This document shows positions 48,455 through 60,531 of a stretch of 64,000 nt of DNA, one piece after another. The notes beneath the pieces were generated by a model. The model worked only from the letters and a program-made list of their open reading frames with translations. It was not told the DNA's origin and searched no databases. The position numbers and the translations under genes were made by a program. The DNA comes from Pohlia nutans. Taxonomy: Eukaryota; Streptophyta; Bryopsida; Bryales; Mniaceae. The stretch spans positions 7,843,001 through 7,907,000 of the forward strand of contig CM040088.1 of assembly GCA_022496805.1 (NCBI GenBank), given 5' to 3'. Every line of letters starts with the position of its first letter. The first letter of the stretch is position 1.

Positions 48455-49239
48455 CCCTTTAGTGCCCAGGGTGGTTATGAAGAAACCACAGTTTTATGGG
48501 TGATGTTTTTTTAAAACTTTCTCTGTTGAAATTAGGGATACCATTAATAGTATTCAACCATATAAATGTAAGCATAGCTTAATGAAACAAGTGTCGGTTA
48601 AATCTTGGTAAGATCGGACCATTAGATTGGAAGATTATAGTATGTCTTTGAACCGTATAATGTACACTCAAAAATGAGATTTTGGGGGTGTGTGACTTCA
48701 AGGTTAAATAGAATTTGGGTTAAATATTCAAAAATGAAAGTGAAGATGTTCAGCAATGACCTGTGCCACCATCTCTCCATTGCACCACAGACTCATACAT
48801 AATTATTGTGAATTTTATAAGTGAGAGTGACTTATCCATGTACGGTTTAGGACAAAGTTTACACGTTAAAATAATAAAGGAGTTGGTACATTGATCAAGA
48901 TTAGACTACATACACTAATGGAACATGAACAAGAAAACAGAATCCAAAAAATAGTACAAGACAACAAACTTCCAAACACAAGAAATACCACATAGTACAT
49001 GTGTTGTATTTGTAAGTATTTGTTGTCTTTTGAGGTATTTGCACCATTTTGGTGTTTTGTACATAGGTATTTGGATAGCTAAGAAAGTCAGATTCCAAAT
49101 TTTCTTTTTGCATCATCTGCAGAATCAAAAGTTACACTTCTAAACTTCAGACATCGGACTAAGATGGTTCACAGATTTTACACCATTTCATTTTCTAATG
49201 ATCTAGTGACCACTTAGTGGTTAGCTGGGCACTAAAGGG
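48455..49239. mobile_element. TTAA-flanked piggyBac-like element (family F), copy 1
   Basis: About 785 bp with termini CCCTTTAGTGCCCA / TGGGCACTAAAGGG flanked by TTAA on both sides. CCC..GGG ends plus a TTAA duplication are typical of piggyBac-type elements. The interior is related to 61,554-62,418. No transposase. Confidence 0.8.
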
Positions 49240-49243
49240 TTAA

Positions 49244-50101
49244 AAGAAACTAGATGGAAGTATATAGTTGTACATTCTCAAAGTGAAAGAAGGCTATGCT
49301 CATTCTTGACAAGGAGATCTCTATTCAATTCCTATTTTTTGTTTTTTATTTTTTATTTTTTACAAAAGTCCATGGTAAGTACTACGTGTAACAAACCTTG
49401 ACGTTTTTGCCAAAGACGGTGCCTTGCAAATAGAAAGAGTTTTGCTACCATGTTAAGTCAAATGTTGTTACATGTACTTGGACTAAAAATACCAATAGGA
49501 ATTGAATTGCTAACCTCGGGGCTACAAAGTGAATCAAACAAGTAGTGCCAATACCATTGTCATCTAAGATAATGTGAAGAAATTATTAATGGTCCCAATC
49601 ATTTCCTATATCATTTGCTAACATCTTCGTGTATTTTCTTTTCTTTTCCAAATTGCCTTTGTGGTTGCTAAATCTTGAACAAGCATTTGCATGTAGTGAC
49701 CTTACATACAACATTTGGTTTGATCAATCGCATGATGTTGATAGAGCTCATTATAATTTAAGGCGGGTTGTCCCATAAACTCACCCCCTTCAATTTTGGT
49801 AATATAAGTGCTTTAACAATTGCCATTTATGATTCACTTAGGGGCTTTTGTAGATGGGCAAAATTGAGGCTTCTAGAATACAACTCATGATGCTTTGTGT
49901 TCAGGAAAATCACCACCTAGATATCACAAGTGAAGTATAATTATCTTTTTACTTTCAATATACATATAGATTATATATTTTAAAAATATTGAAATTTTTA
50001 TTCACAAATTTTCTATGCATATTAGCAAAAATAAGCATATATTTTTGAAAATTTTGAAAAAACATTTTTCGGAATTGTTGAATGGGCGGTTTGAGGGCAT
50101 T
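49244..50101. other. AT-rich stretch without a recognised gene
   Basis: No ORF, RNA gene or complete inverted-repeat element was recognised. Confidence 0.35.
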
Positions 50102-50105
50102 TTAA

Positions 50106-50672
50106 CCCCTAAATGTCCAGCCATCTAGAATGTGGACAATGTACATAATCAAACACAAATTTCTCATCCGTCATTGACTTTTTGCACTTGGATTTTTTAA
50201 TATATACTTTATGGGAAGTTAGCTTCATGCATGTGTGATCCGATTAGAAAGGGGATGATTTGTGAAATTTTTATGCCTCATTTCATGTTGTAGTGATTCA
50301 CCCAAAATTTCAAAGATTTCAGTGTAAAAGTGCTCTTAGAAAATTAAACTCATAAAATTAAGCAACCAAAAAATCTCCAAAAATCACTACATTGAGGGTA
50401 TTACATTTCAACCAATCACAACAAATTTCATATACAAATTGTCAATAAATTATTCGTAATCGAATTACAAAAGAATTTTCAATTTCAAGTTTTGTAGTTT
50501 ATGCAAAAATATTGGTGATAGGAATCGCAGATCTAACCGCATGGATAGAACTAAAATTTCATAATGTACAACTTTTATTCATATATCAAGTTCAAAATAT
50601 CCCTCTTAGTTACATTTAACAAGACATCTTTGAAATTCTCCAAATCTGGAGAGGGGTGAGGACGTTTAGGGG
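50106..50672. mobile_element. TTAA-flanked piggyBac-like MITE (family A, reverse orientation)
   Basis: 567 bp between TTAA at 50,102-50,105 and 50,673-50,676, with ends CCCCTAAATGTCC / GGACGTTTAGGGG. The interior is the reverse complement of the family seen at 19,552-20,113 and 51,340-51,880. Confidence 0.8.
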
Positions 50673-51339
50673 TTAACTTACCTCACTGCTGTCACGCCAT
50701 TTCTAAAGGAATTTTCCCTTTTACTTTGAAAAAGAAAATGAAGCCGTTTCTAGTTTTACTTGTTGCTTTGAATTTTAAATTTACAGTAAATGTAATGTAA
50801 GGTAGAGGCACCAATACTTGTCACTTTAAGGATTTCAACCAATTTAGAGCAATGATTTTCAATGATAAAAAAGTGCAACACATAAAACTTGGGTTTAATA
50901 ACCAAGTCCAATTTTTAATTAATTTTGTCACAATGTATGATTTTGTTATGAATTTTCAAACTTAATTTGCATAGACCACTATTGATGTTAGTAGGGGAAC
51001 CAATACTCGTTTTTCATTTCTAGTCCAATCAGTTTGCTAACTTGGCATACATAGTTGATTACCAAACTCATATAACTAATGGTTGTGATAATTTGATTGG
51101 GAACTCACGAAAAAGAAAAAGGTGCTTGCATAGGTGACTGGAATTGGTCCGTAACAGGTTCTGGTGCTTCTACGTTAATCAACTATGTACGGCGGGTTGG
51201 TAAAACGACAACCATTAACCCAACCCTAATTATCAACCTAATTGTGAACTTAAGCTAGCCACTTCTTAATTATCACAATCTACACTCCTATTCTATGATG
51301 GCAGATTTGACAATCTGGTGATAAATAGTTCATTTAGTT

Positions 51340-51880
51340 TTAAAACTGCAAGGATGCATTCAATAAAATGCAACTAGGAGGAATATTTTGAACTTGATGT
51401 ATAAATAAAAGTTCTACATTATGAATTTTAGATTCTATTCATATTGTCGGATCTCCAATTGCTATCACCAATATTTTTGTATAAAATACAAAACTTAAAA
51501 TTCAAAATTCTTTTGAAATTACAAATAAGATATTGACAACTGTGGATGAAATTTGTTTTGATGGATTGAAATGTAATATTCTAAGTGTAGTGATTTTTGA
51601 AGATTTTTTGGTTGCTTAATTTTATGAGTTGACTTTTCGAAGAGTACTTTTGAACTATTTTGAACTAAGATCTTAATTTTTTTTGGTGAATCACTACAAC
51701 ATGAAACGAGGCATAAAAATTTCATAAATCATCCCCATTCTAATCGGTTCACACATGCATGAAGCTACTTCCCATAAATCTATAGTAAAAAATCCACAAT
51801 GCAAAAAGTGTATGACGGATGAGAAAATATGGATGAAACTTGTACATCGTCCAAGAAATAGACATTTAGTCAATTAAAGG
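51340..51880. mobile_element. Degraded piggyBac-like MITE (family A)
   Basis: The body matches 19,552-20,113 in the same orientation (GATGCATYMATAAAATGCAACYARGAGG through GTACATYGTCCAA). Its ends are worn and TTAA can only be guessed. The adjoining sequence is the truncated LINE copy. Confidence 0.6.
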
Positions 51881-51904
51881 TTAACCAAAGATGAAAAGCA
51901 AATC

Positions 51905-52626
51905 CACTCATAGTCATTATTGCAGACGTCAAGGCAACAAGACACACCCCGTCACACCCCGTCTATGAAATACTTTGAAACAAAATTCAAAATACCCAAA
52001 ACCTCCATCAAAAACACATTTGAGGAAATAAACACTATAGCAATACACCACATTATGTCAATCCTACTACATAAAAGAAAAATAGAAAACAACCAGCCTT
52101 TACCAATAAACTTTGATCCTGCTTCAGAAATCAAGTGATAACAATCCATGTTTATTTATGTTAGCATAGTGCAAACACATATGACAAATAGGTAGTACGG
52201 GGCCAGTTGGTCGGTACATATTTCCAGCCTCTGATAACTCATTGAGCAACACTAAGTCATGGCTATCAAATAAAATTCCTCAGACGGACCCAACGTGAAT
52301 CAAACCTATACCTCTCAAATATGATACAACACTTGTCAACAATCAACAACAAAACATATGACTTGGAGTCTACCAATGCAAAAATAATACAACTTATACA
52401 AACACCCACAAACGCCTATATTTTTGGGTTACTTTATTCTTAATAATTGGTTTCTAGTCACTAGACTCTTGATGGAGGGGGGGGGGGGGGGTTGTCTCTC
52501 ACCAATGGCCCTTTGTTTGGTGGGCATCGAGTCATTGGCAAGACAAACATGCAATTTTATTCACGCCAACATCAAAAGAGAATCGGTGTTTCTATCTATC
52601 TATCAATCCATCTATCTATTTGTTTA
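51905..52626 (+). mobile_element. 5'-truncated copy of the Dualen-like LINE
   Basis: The translation up to a stop at 52,136-52,138 matches the last ~75 residues of ORF2 (KFxIPxTSIKxTFxEINT, LHKRKxENNQPLPI). The following 3' UTR and the TCTATCTATC-type tail match 19,216-19,546. The copy begins inside the C-terminal endonuclease region. A G10 run lies at about 52,480-52,489. Confidence 0.85.
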
Positions 52627-52944
52627 GGAGACATTGAACCCGTAAAGGTCTTTGAGGTAGTCAAAATTTCCAAAATGTAAACATACCACATTAAAGCTCT
52701 TGAATTTTTAAAAATTATGAAAAACAATATGTTTTTATTTAGATTCAATAGATAAACATGCATGAAACAAAGAAGGTATAAAAGACAGTTGTGTAAGTAG
52801 TAAGAGGTTCTTACTAACATCATCACCTTTAGTTCATCTAAGGGTATTTGTTTATATCGGATAAATGCACTAATATGTTTACTATTAAACACCATTGTTA
52901 GATTCTCTTAGTACTCATAAGTCATTAGTGTAGACCGTCTTAAG

Positions 52945-53012
52945 TCTTATATGTTATAGACCATATCAAGTTCTTTATATTATAGACCATATCAAGTTCT
53001 TTATATTATAGA
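52945..53012 (+). repeat. Three tandem ~27-bp units
   Basis: Units of the form TATTATAGACCATATCAAGTTCTT repeat about three times, the first and last diverged. Confidence 0.65.
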
Positions 53013-53115
53013 CCATCTCAAGATTGTTTTGGATAAAAAAAGATACTCAATCCATATTCTCATTGGTGAAAGAATTGTGCACAACCTCATGTCTTTACAC
53101 AAATAGTCAAGGCCA

Positions 53116-53118
<3 letters not shown>

Positions 53119-53201
<83 letters not shown>
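53119..53201. repeat. (TA)n microsatellite
   Basis: About 41 uninterrupted TA dinucleotides. The Ile/Tyr ORFs across it on both strands are artefacts. Confidence 0.97.
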
Positions 53202-53204
<3 letters not shown>

Positions 53205-54050
53205 CATGGCAGTGAGACAATAATATATTTGATGCACCAAAAATGACTTCCAATAAGGCTCTAAAGGAAAAAAAATAGAGTCTTTCAAAAATGAAAAGCC
53301 AATTTCCTACGTTGAAAAGGTTTTTACATAGTTTCTAGAGGCCATATTTTCACCAAAACGACTCTAAGTTTAAATAGCATTAATTTGTAGTGTATAGCGG
53401 CTCTAAGAGTTAAGACCCATTTTAAAAATTACATGTTAATGAACAAATAATATTTTAATGCATTAAAAACAAGTTAAAGAATGACTCCAAAGTGACAAAT
53501 GAGATTCTCCAAAAACAAAAAGAGAATGTACACATCGAGACCATTTTTCAACAATGAAAGCCTTTCTTTTGAGAGCATCCGCACCGTTGTCTTCAATATT
53601 GGGCCACGACCTTGGGTGGTGTGCTATGGCGGTCTTGGACCCCCTACTGCAGCTTATCAACGGACACTTGTTCACGCGGCCCCTTCAAAAACAATGGCAC
53701 GGACGCCATCTTGCATGCCTCCATAGTGTTGCAATTTGAGTGAATGTATCCAATTTGCAGGTTTAAATTAGGTTGTCTTGGTCCGCAAAGTTTTTGCATG
53801 ATGGCAGCTCATATTCATACGGGTTTGGTGCCATGTCGGACTGGAAAGCAAGCTATACGGCCATAGGACCCGCGACAAGATCCAAGATCTCATTTTTTTT
53901 TATTTTAGAAATCGCATAGTTACACTCTTGTAATCAGGCAAGTGGGTGATGGTGGAGGACCGCGCCTGTCGAGGGCCACTTCACACATCCCAATCCCCGC
54001 AATGGAGGAATAGTGAGCCATTTCTTGAAGACAACAGTTTGAATGCTCTA
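53202..54050. other. Stretch without a recognised gene
   Basis: Overlapping 61-75-codon ORFs at 53,463-53,739 on both strands have no recognised motif. No repeat or RNA gene identified. Confidence 0.35.
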
Positions 54051-54353
54051 AGAGCATTTCCAACAAGGCTCGCGAAAGGTCTGACACACTCCAAAAGCGG
54101 ATGAAAAATGCTAAGGGCTCTTTGAAAAAGTCTCTTGACCCTCTATCCTAGCGTGTGTGATAGATGACACTTCAAATCTGCGTTTAGTTGACTATATCCT
54201 TCATTCTACTTGTGATTGGTAGATTGACTATTTAATGTGCACTTTTGATGTTTGAAGAGCATTTGAGGGTGGGGAACTTTAAGTTGAAGGACTCTTCAAA
54301 TGTAAATGAGTAATTTCAACGAGTTACTTTTAGCGTGCATAGTTGGAGATGCT
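54051..54353 (+). mobile_element. MITE family D, copy 2
   Basis: 303 bp with inverted ends AGAGCATTTCCAACAAGGCTCGC / related complement ending GGAGATGCTCT, aligning with 37,863-38,180. The ends here are better kept than in the other copy. Confidence 0.7.
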
Positions 54354-54426
54354 CTAAACCATATTTCTTCCCAAACAGCCTCAAGTTTTGATAACCTTGA
54401 TGCTTAGTGTAATGGGCGTATAATGA

Positions 54427-54888
54427 GGGCCTCTTTACACTAGGGCCGAGAAGCTGTGAGAGAGAAATTTCAGCCAATGGGAGGCCTAGAAACCGAGAAG
54501 ACCAAAGAATGTCACTTTACACCCGAAATTTTCAGTCCAAGGGACGGAAGGAGGAGAAAATGACATGGACAACACTTTTGTCCTTCGTGGCAACAAAAGT
54601 GCACATTTTTCAAGGCCCCCGGATTTTGCGTCAAGCCCACCTCAAGAGGTGGGTCTAACGCAAAATCCGGGGGGCCATTTGGCCAAAATTCTCACAACCA
54701 ATCATTTTTTATTTTTTAAGAAATATGTAAGAACTTTATTTTTAAAAATCAGCACTTTATTTTGTAGCCCCTTCTCACTTTACACTATATCCAAAGGCCG
54801 TCAAGTTCAAAGGTTGGCTTCTCAAGGATGAGCCGTGGCCCTTGTGCGGTTTTCTCCACGACTTCTCGCCTCCAGTGTAAAGAGGGCC
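54427..54888. mobile_element. MITE family C, uninterrupted copy
   Basis: 462 bp, TGA on both flanks, ends GGGCCTCTTTACACTAGGG and the complement of CCAGTGTAAAGAGGGCC. This is the empty-site counterpart of 26,334-28,751 and defines the insertion point there. The 88-codon ORF at 54,565 is not considered a gene. Confidence 0.8.
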
Positions 54889-54891
54889 TGA

Positions 54892-56343
54892 GATTGTGCC
54901 CAAAATGCTGATTTGAGTGATTGAGTACTCTCAATGGCAAAAATAAACAGATTACATGCTCACCAAATCTACCCAAAAAAAAGAGACTGCGTTACGCCCA
55001 AGATAAGCACATGAATGGTTCTGGTGCCAGGTGGGATACCAATAATCATGGAACGGCTGAGTGGGCATCCCAGCCAACCAGAGCAGTGAATACCTTAGAG
55101 CACAGTAATTTAACTAACTGATTGGCATTCTATTGGGTGTAAGTGACTTCAGGGCGGGTTATTTTTAGGGGCAGACAGCTGTTGCGAAAAGTGGTTGTGG
55201 CAGCAACAAAATTAGCCAGTTCAGGCGCTTTACGGTGCAGAAATAGATTCACCTGAAAATGGAAACCAAACTCGGTACTCGCTTATGGTGATGAGTCCGC
55301 TCCGTCAAAGTTACAGTAAACAAGGAATTTATATTAACATTGGTGCACTCACTGCAGTAGTAGGCCAGGAATGGCAGGATGGGGGCGACAGAAAAGACTG
55401 TAGCACTGGGCGTATGGGAGAAAACCGGGGGCGAGAGACAAGGCGACAGCCCTGGCAGATACGGTCCTGGCAATACCCATTCGAATACTGGAACCCTACT
55501 ACTACTGACAGTAGTACACTACTAGGAAAATCAAAGCATCCGTAGCGTGACAGCCCACGAGTTCGTGGTCGTCACCGTCGATTTCCTCGCGCTCACGACG
55601 TCACGACGAACGCACTACCGGCTGTAGTACAGCACCACAGCCAGCTCCTTGAATAAGTTTGCGTTCTGCAGGACGGACTAGTATGCTTAAGCTGTGAGTG
55701 ATGACATCGCCAGCACAATTGGCGTGAGCTTTTGATGAGAGCATTTTGATCGTTTCCAGCCGTTTTTCTCGTTGCAATTCGCTCACTTTGCGGCCCCATA
55801 AATCCATAATCTTCTCTAATTGCTCGCTAGCTCCGCCATAACATCCCCCACCCACCAGCGGTGCAGTTATTGCAGCTCTCTTTTTTAGACGGCGCGATCC
55901 GTGATTCACTACCTGACCTCGTGCAAGTGCCAGTTTCTTATATTACTAGTACGGCGTATCAAAGCCAGACTGAGTATCTTGTGTGTGATCATATTCGGTC
56001 GTCACGTTCTTGTTGAAAGAGTAGAATTGAAGTGATCGTGAGAGGTGAATAGTCGGTGGTACGGTGCTGTTACGTTGCATGGTCGTGGGCTAGGTTCGGA
56101 GGAGTGGCAATTTCAAGAGTAAGCGTTTCACGCACGTAAAGTCAATGACGGACATGCGCATCATGCAAGAAATCTAGAGGTTTGTTTTTGGAGCTGAGAA
56201 GGTTCTGGGGTCGACGTTTTGGAATATGGTTGCGGACGGGATTCAGCCCACCATCATTGCTCTGTGCGGTCGAGCAATTTCTTCCCTAGTAGTTTGAGAC
56301 CTGTGCAGGTTGAACTTGGAGTAACTAACTAGTGGCCGGCGCC
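54892..56343 (+). other. Upstream region of the CAT gene
   Basis: The base composition rises towards GC from about 55,000 onward. It should contain the promoter and 5' leader of the transporter, but no TATA box or transcription start could be fixed. A 102-codon - strand ORF at 55,601-55,909 has plausible composition, but no family is recognised and it is not called as a gene. Confidence 0.4.
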
Positions 56344-59300
56344 ATGGCGGAAGAACATGGAGTTGGGTACCACCATGCTGCGTCGTCCAGCTTCGCAAGC
56401 GCTTCCGAGTACGGCCGCGCGATCCTGGCCACGCCGCGGCGTGTGTGCGAGCGGGCGTGGGCAGTCTCTACACCGACCGAAGAAATGACGGAGGTAATCA
56501 ATCCTCGCCTCTTCTTTCAGTGGCCATGGACTCGAATATCCTTGCGTTTCTGCCTCCTTGTGCACAGACATAGGATAGCCCTCCTTCCTCGTAGGAAACA
56601 GCGTCGCGACTCCCGAGACGGAATTCGGATTCCTCGTGACCTCGGGACTCGCTACTGGAACGCTCTGTCTCCTACACCGCAACAAAAAGCTCTTGGACAG
56701 GCTCTTCAATCTTTCTTTCACTGAAACTTACAGTGTGCAAGATCAACTGTTCTAGAATGCCTTTCATGATGAAGAGGTTCGCGTGTGCAGGTGAAAGCGC
56801 GATCGGGCGCCGAGATGAGCCGGAGTTTGCATTGGTGGGACGTCATCGCGCTGGGCGTGGGCGGAATGGTGGGCGCTGGCATCTTCGTCTCCACGGGCAC
56901 CGCGGCTCACACGTACGCGGGGCCGTCCGTGGTGATCGCCTACTTGGTTGCGGGAATCTCGGCTCTGCTCTCTGCGCTCTGCTACACCGAATTCGCCGTG
57001 GAGATGCCGGTTGCGGGCGGCGCCTTCAGCTACCTGCGCGTCACATTCGGTAAGTGCCATGCAGGTTTTCATAGCAAACTCGTAGCTAGACGATCATGCT
57101 TTTCCTGGCATAATTTTAACCAATATGTTGGAGTGCGCTTAGAGCGATCAAACTGTTGTATGATGACTTCTTATGCAAGTGGGGAGATTGTACAAACAAC
57201 CCTAGATTTCTGAGTGGCCAATTTCGCCACGTCATTGTTCCACCCAATGGAAGGCCAACCAGTGTATTGGATGAGAGTAGCGTTTCTGTTGGTCAATAGG
57301 AGACGTGATTACGGTTTTAGTATCCTCTACCTTTTCTGCTTGATGATTTCTTATGCAAGTGGGAAGTTGTACAACCCCGTTTTCCATTCAAACATGAGTG
57401 GCCAGTTCACCAACTTGGTCAACCAAGGGTTGATTGGATACAGGAGTTGGTCAATAAGAGATCTCATTCTGTCACTAGTTAAAATCTTGTCCAATGTGAC
57501 ATGTCTTTAACGACTAATTGTCCGTTACAACATGACTCAAAATCAATTTTGATTAAGTGTGAAGATTTTTGTGTTGTTGAAATAGAAATATTCGTGTTGC
57601 GTGTGTTGCAGGGGAATTCGCTGCCTTCATAACTGGGGCGAACTTAATCATGGAGTATGTGTTGTCCAACGCGGCGGTAGCACGGAGCTTCACATCCTAC
57701 GCGGCGAGTGCATACGGTGTGCTTCACGCAGATGCATGGCGTGTGCACGTGCAAGGCTTGGCAGCAGGGTACGATCAGATCGATCTGGTGGCGGTGGCGG
57801 TGGTGCTGTTGCTCACTGTGTGCTTGTGCTGCAGCACTAAGAAAAGCTCCATGTTCAATCTCGTGATGACGGTCCTCCACATTGCCTTCATCTTCTTCAT
57901 CATTCTCGCAGGGTTCGTGAAAGGCGACACCCGAAACCTCATGAAGGCCGGCGACCCCGTCACCAGCGAGTCTGGGTTCGCGCCCATGGGCATCCGCGGG
58001 ATTTTCAACGGCGCTGCCATTGTGTACTTCAGCTACATTGGCTTTGATGCCGTCTCCACCACCGCTGAGGAAGTGAAGAACCCCGCCAGGAATATGCCCA
58101 TTGGCGTGTCGGGCTCCGTGATTATTGTCACTGTCCTCTACTCCCTGATTGCCGTCGCCTTGTGCATGCTCCAGCCTTATGACATGGTATGCTCTTCACT
58201 CCTTATTTCCTACCTCCTTATCTCCTAAAGGATTCATGATTTTAAAATGACAAATCCAACCGATCATATTGTGAAAAAATATAGCTCAGATGGGACTAAA
58301 CTTTATAACACCAGAATCAGTGAACAACAACAACATTGCATTTGTTGGCGAAAACACAAGTAATTTTGAAAAAAAGAAAGTCCACCACATACGGCCTACT
58401 CAAAAGCATGAGGCCCAATCTGGGCTTCTTGGTCCTTTAGGGGTTATAGTTTTGCAGGTAGAGAGTGGCTATGGCTATGTCTTTATTTTGAAACTGAATT
58501 CGTACATCTGTCAGGGTTGGCTCTGTGATTGTTGTACCGTTAAGAGTGACAGGGCCTTAGCTGAAATTGATGTTGTCAATACACTCTAATGACACACTCC
58601 GCAATTGCACATTATCCTGAGAATCTGTGATGTTGTGCACACATCTGATTGGACAACTTCCACATGTGAGAGGAGCCCATTTGTTCCAAACAATGTCATT
58701 AGAGAGGGTTGAGTGTATTCTATTGGAAACATTGAGAGGTAAGTGAGTAGCTGAGGAAGCTCTGAAGTCTGAGAAAGTTTCAGAGATTCAAGAGCTCGTG
58801 AAATAGATCATGGAAAAGAGCCCATTCGGTCCTCTTAGAGGCAGTGTCATTAGAGAGGGTTGAGTGTATTTTTTTGTTCTAAATATTTAGAGTTTCGTGA
58901 CGAGCTGAGGCAGCTGTATGGGAAGGTCATGCAATGATGTGAGGAGAGCTGGTGATTCATGTGCAGATTGACACAGGGGCTCCATTCTCCACGGCGTTCC
59001 AGCATGTGGTGGGATGGGAGTGGGCCACCAATTTCATTGGAGCGGGCGCCAGCTTGGGCATTATGACCTCGCTCCTGGTAGCCATGCTTGGGCAGGCTCG
59101 CTACTTGTGTGTGCTTGGCCGTGCCCACATTGTGCCCCACTGGTTTGCTGCTGTGAATCCCACAACCGGCACTCCTGTCAATGCCACCATCTTTCTTGGT
59201 AAGCTCTTGCTCTCTCATCCACTTTGAAATTCATCTCCATAGCGAGTGTGCGTGTCAGTAATTCACTCACTGGTTGGGTGAGAAAAAAGAACCAATATCT

Positions 59301-60531
59301 CCGTCCACCTCACTAATACCCCCATGAATCTCATTATCTGCCTCATTAGTGGGTGTCACATGCCACTAGTAGGAATTTGGTCCTTTTAAACTGGTCCAAA
59401 ACAATTTACAAAAAAAGAATTGAGTCACAAGGAACCATTCAAGTTGCAAATGACGAGTTTAAAAGGACCTAATTCCTACTAGTGGAATCACTTGTGGATT
59501 GAAATTTAGCAGAATCGATAGCTTGCAAGATCCCCTTACCAACCCCGGTTACCAACTAGAGAATTTCATTACTTAAGTGATTGAGTAGGAGATCGTTGGT
59601 ACTTGAAAAGACGTGGCGCTGTCTTCCGATTTGTAGGCTTGCTTTTCCACATAGGATTCACTAATTCCATTCACCAAGCCATCTTCCCTATCACTATTAT
59701 GAGAAGTAGTGGATGTAGCATGAACCAATTTCCAAGGTTTCACTGGAGAAAGATGCCATACCAGTCTGGACAACACTAATTTCTTCACAGACTCCGTTGC
59801 ATACAGTCAATTAATTACTGTGGGTGGGTGTGTGTTGGTTTGGGTTAGGTGCATGCACGGCAGGAATAGCTCTCTTCACGGACCTGTCCGTGCTGCTGAA
59901 CCTGATTTCCATCGGCACGCTGTTCGTGTTCTACATGGTGGCCAACGCGCTCGTGTTCCGTCGCCACCACGTTCCGGGCAAGACGAGTCCCGTGCCCACA
60001 GCGGCGTACTTGACAATCCTCACTGCGCTGTCCGTAACGTTTGTGAGCGTGTGGCAGAGTGACACGGAGAATGAGCACAGCTGGGCGCTCTATCTTCTGG
60101 GCAGCTTAGCCATAGCTCTCACCACGGTGTTCTGGCTCAAAGTCCCCACGGCGCAGAAAGGCAAAGACTGGAGCGTTCCGTGCATGCCGTGGGTGGCCGC
60201 CGCGTCCATTTTCCTCAACGTGTTCCTGCTGGGATCCGTCGACAAGGACTCCTACGTCCGGTTCCTCGTGTGGACCGCCATCGCCGTCCTCTTCTACCTT
60301 CTTTACGGCGTGCATTCCACTCATGATGCCGAAGCGCAACTCTCCCTGGACACGCCCATGAAGGAATTCAGCCATTTCTTGGATCAAGGAGGTTTGAAAC
60401 CCTTGGTGAAAGATGAAGCTTCAGAATCAAAAAAGAAGAAGAAGAAAGATGAAGCTTCGTGGATCCAAATCACGCCGCTTTCCATTCAGAGTGTCAAGTT
60501 TGCTGTTGATCCTGAGAATGGAGAACGGTAA
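56344..60531 (+). CDS. CAT: Cationic amino acid transporter, plant CAT family (CAT1/CAT5/CAT8-like clade)
   Basis: Five exons joined by GT-AG introns: 56,344-56,493; 56,791-57,049; 57,612-58,186; 58,967-59,198; 59,849-60,531 (introns 297, 562, 780 and 650 bp). The phases agree and give 632 residues, within the 570-640 range of plant CATs. The N-terminus ATPRRVCERA...TEEM leads into KARSGAEMSRSLHWWD, then GVGGMVGAGIFVSTG (first membrane segment), CYTEFAVEMPVAGGAFSY, the GFDAVSTTAEEVKNPARNMP loop, and GQARYLCVLGRAH, all family hallmarks. It is a multi-spanning APC-superfamily permease expected to import Lys, Arg, His and related amino acids across plasma or vacuolar membrane. The C-terminal cytosolic tail has a Lys run (KKKKKK) after residue 590. 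Exons are GC-rich against AT-rich introns. ATG 56344 is chosen because the conserved N-terminal block starts within 30 codons of it. No lesion was seen. Confidence 0.92.
57150..57405 (+). repeat. Internal duplication in CAT intron 2
   Basis: A segment of about 65-70 bp (ACTTCTTATGCAAGTGGGGAG..GAGTGGCCARTT) occurs at about 57,160 and again, diverged, at about 57,343. Both lie inside the intron; the ORF at 57,214-57,510 is intronic. Confidence 0.6.
58675..58871 (+). repeat. Direct repeat in CAT intron 3
   Basis: A block of about 45 bp (GAGCCCATT..., TGTCATTAGAGAGGGTTGAG, TGTATT) occurs twice with a period of about 150 bp. Non-coding. Confidence 0.6.
59363..59485. mobile_element. Small foldback MITE in CAT intron 4
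   Basis: Inverted ends CCACTAGTAGGAATTTGGTC / GACCTAATTCCTACTAGTGG extend over about 30 bp (continuing through CTTTTAAACT) around an 60-bp loop, total 123 bp. It is wholly intronic and does not affect the coding phase. Confidence 0.75.

Noticed and set aside
53001..53288. Ile/Tyr-rich ORFs
   Set aside because: Direct product of the TA microsatellite.
55601..55909. 102-codon - strand ORF upstream of CAT
   Set aside because: Composition is plausible, but there is no family signature, no splice support, and it lies in the likely CAT promoter region.
56329..56724. 130-codon ORFs on both strands at the CAT 5' end
   Set aside because: They read through the exon 1 donor into intron 1; the spliced CAT model explains the conserved residues better.
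58290..58589. 99-codon ORF in CAT intron 3
   Set aside because: Lies wholly within an intron with clear GT-AG ends and shows no motif.
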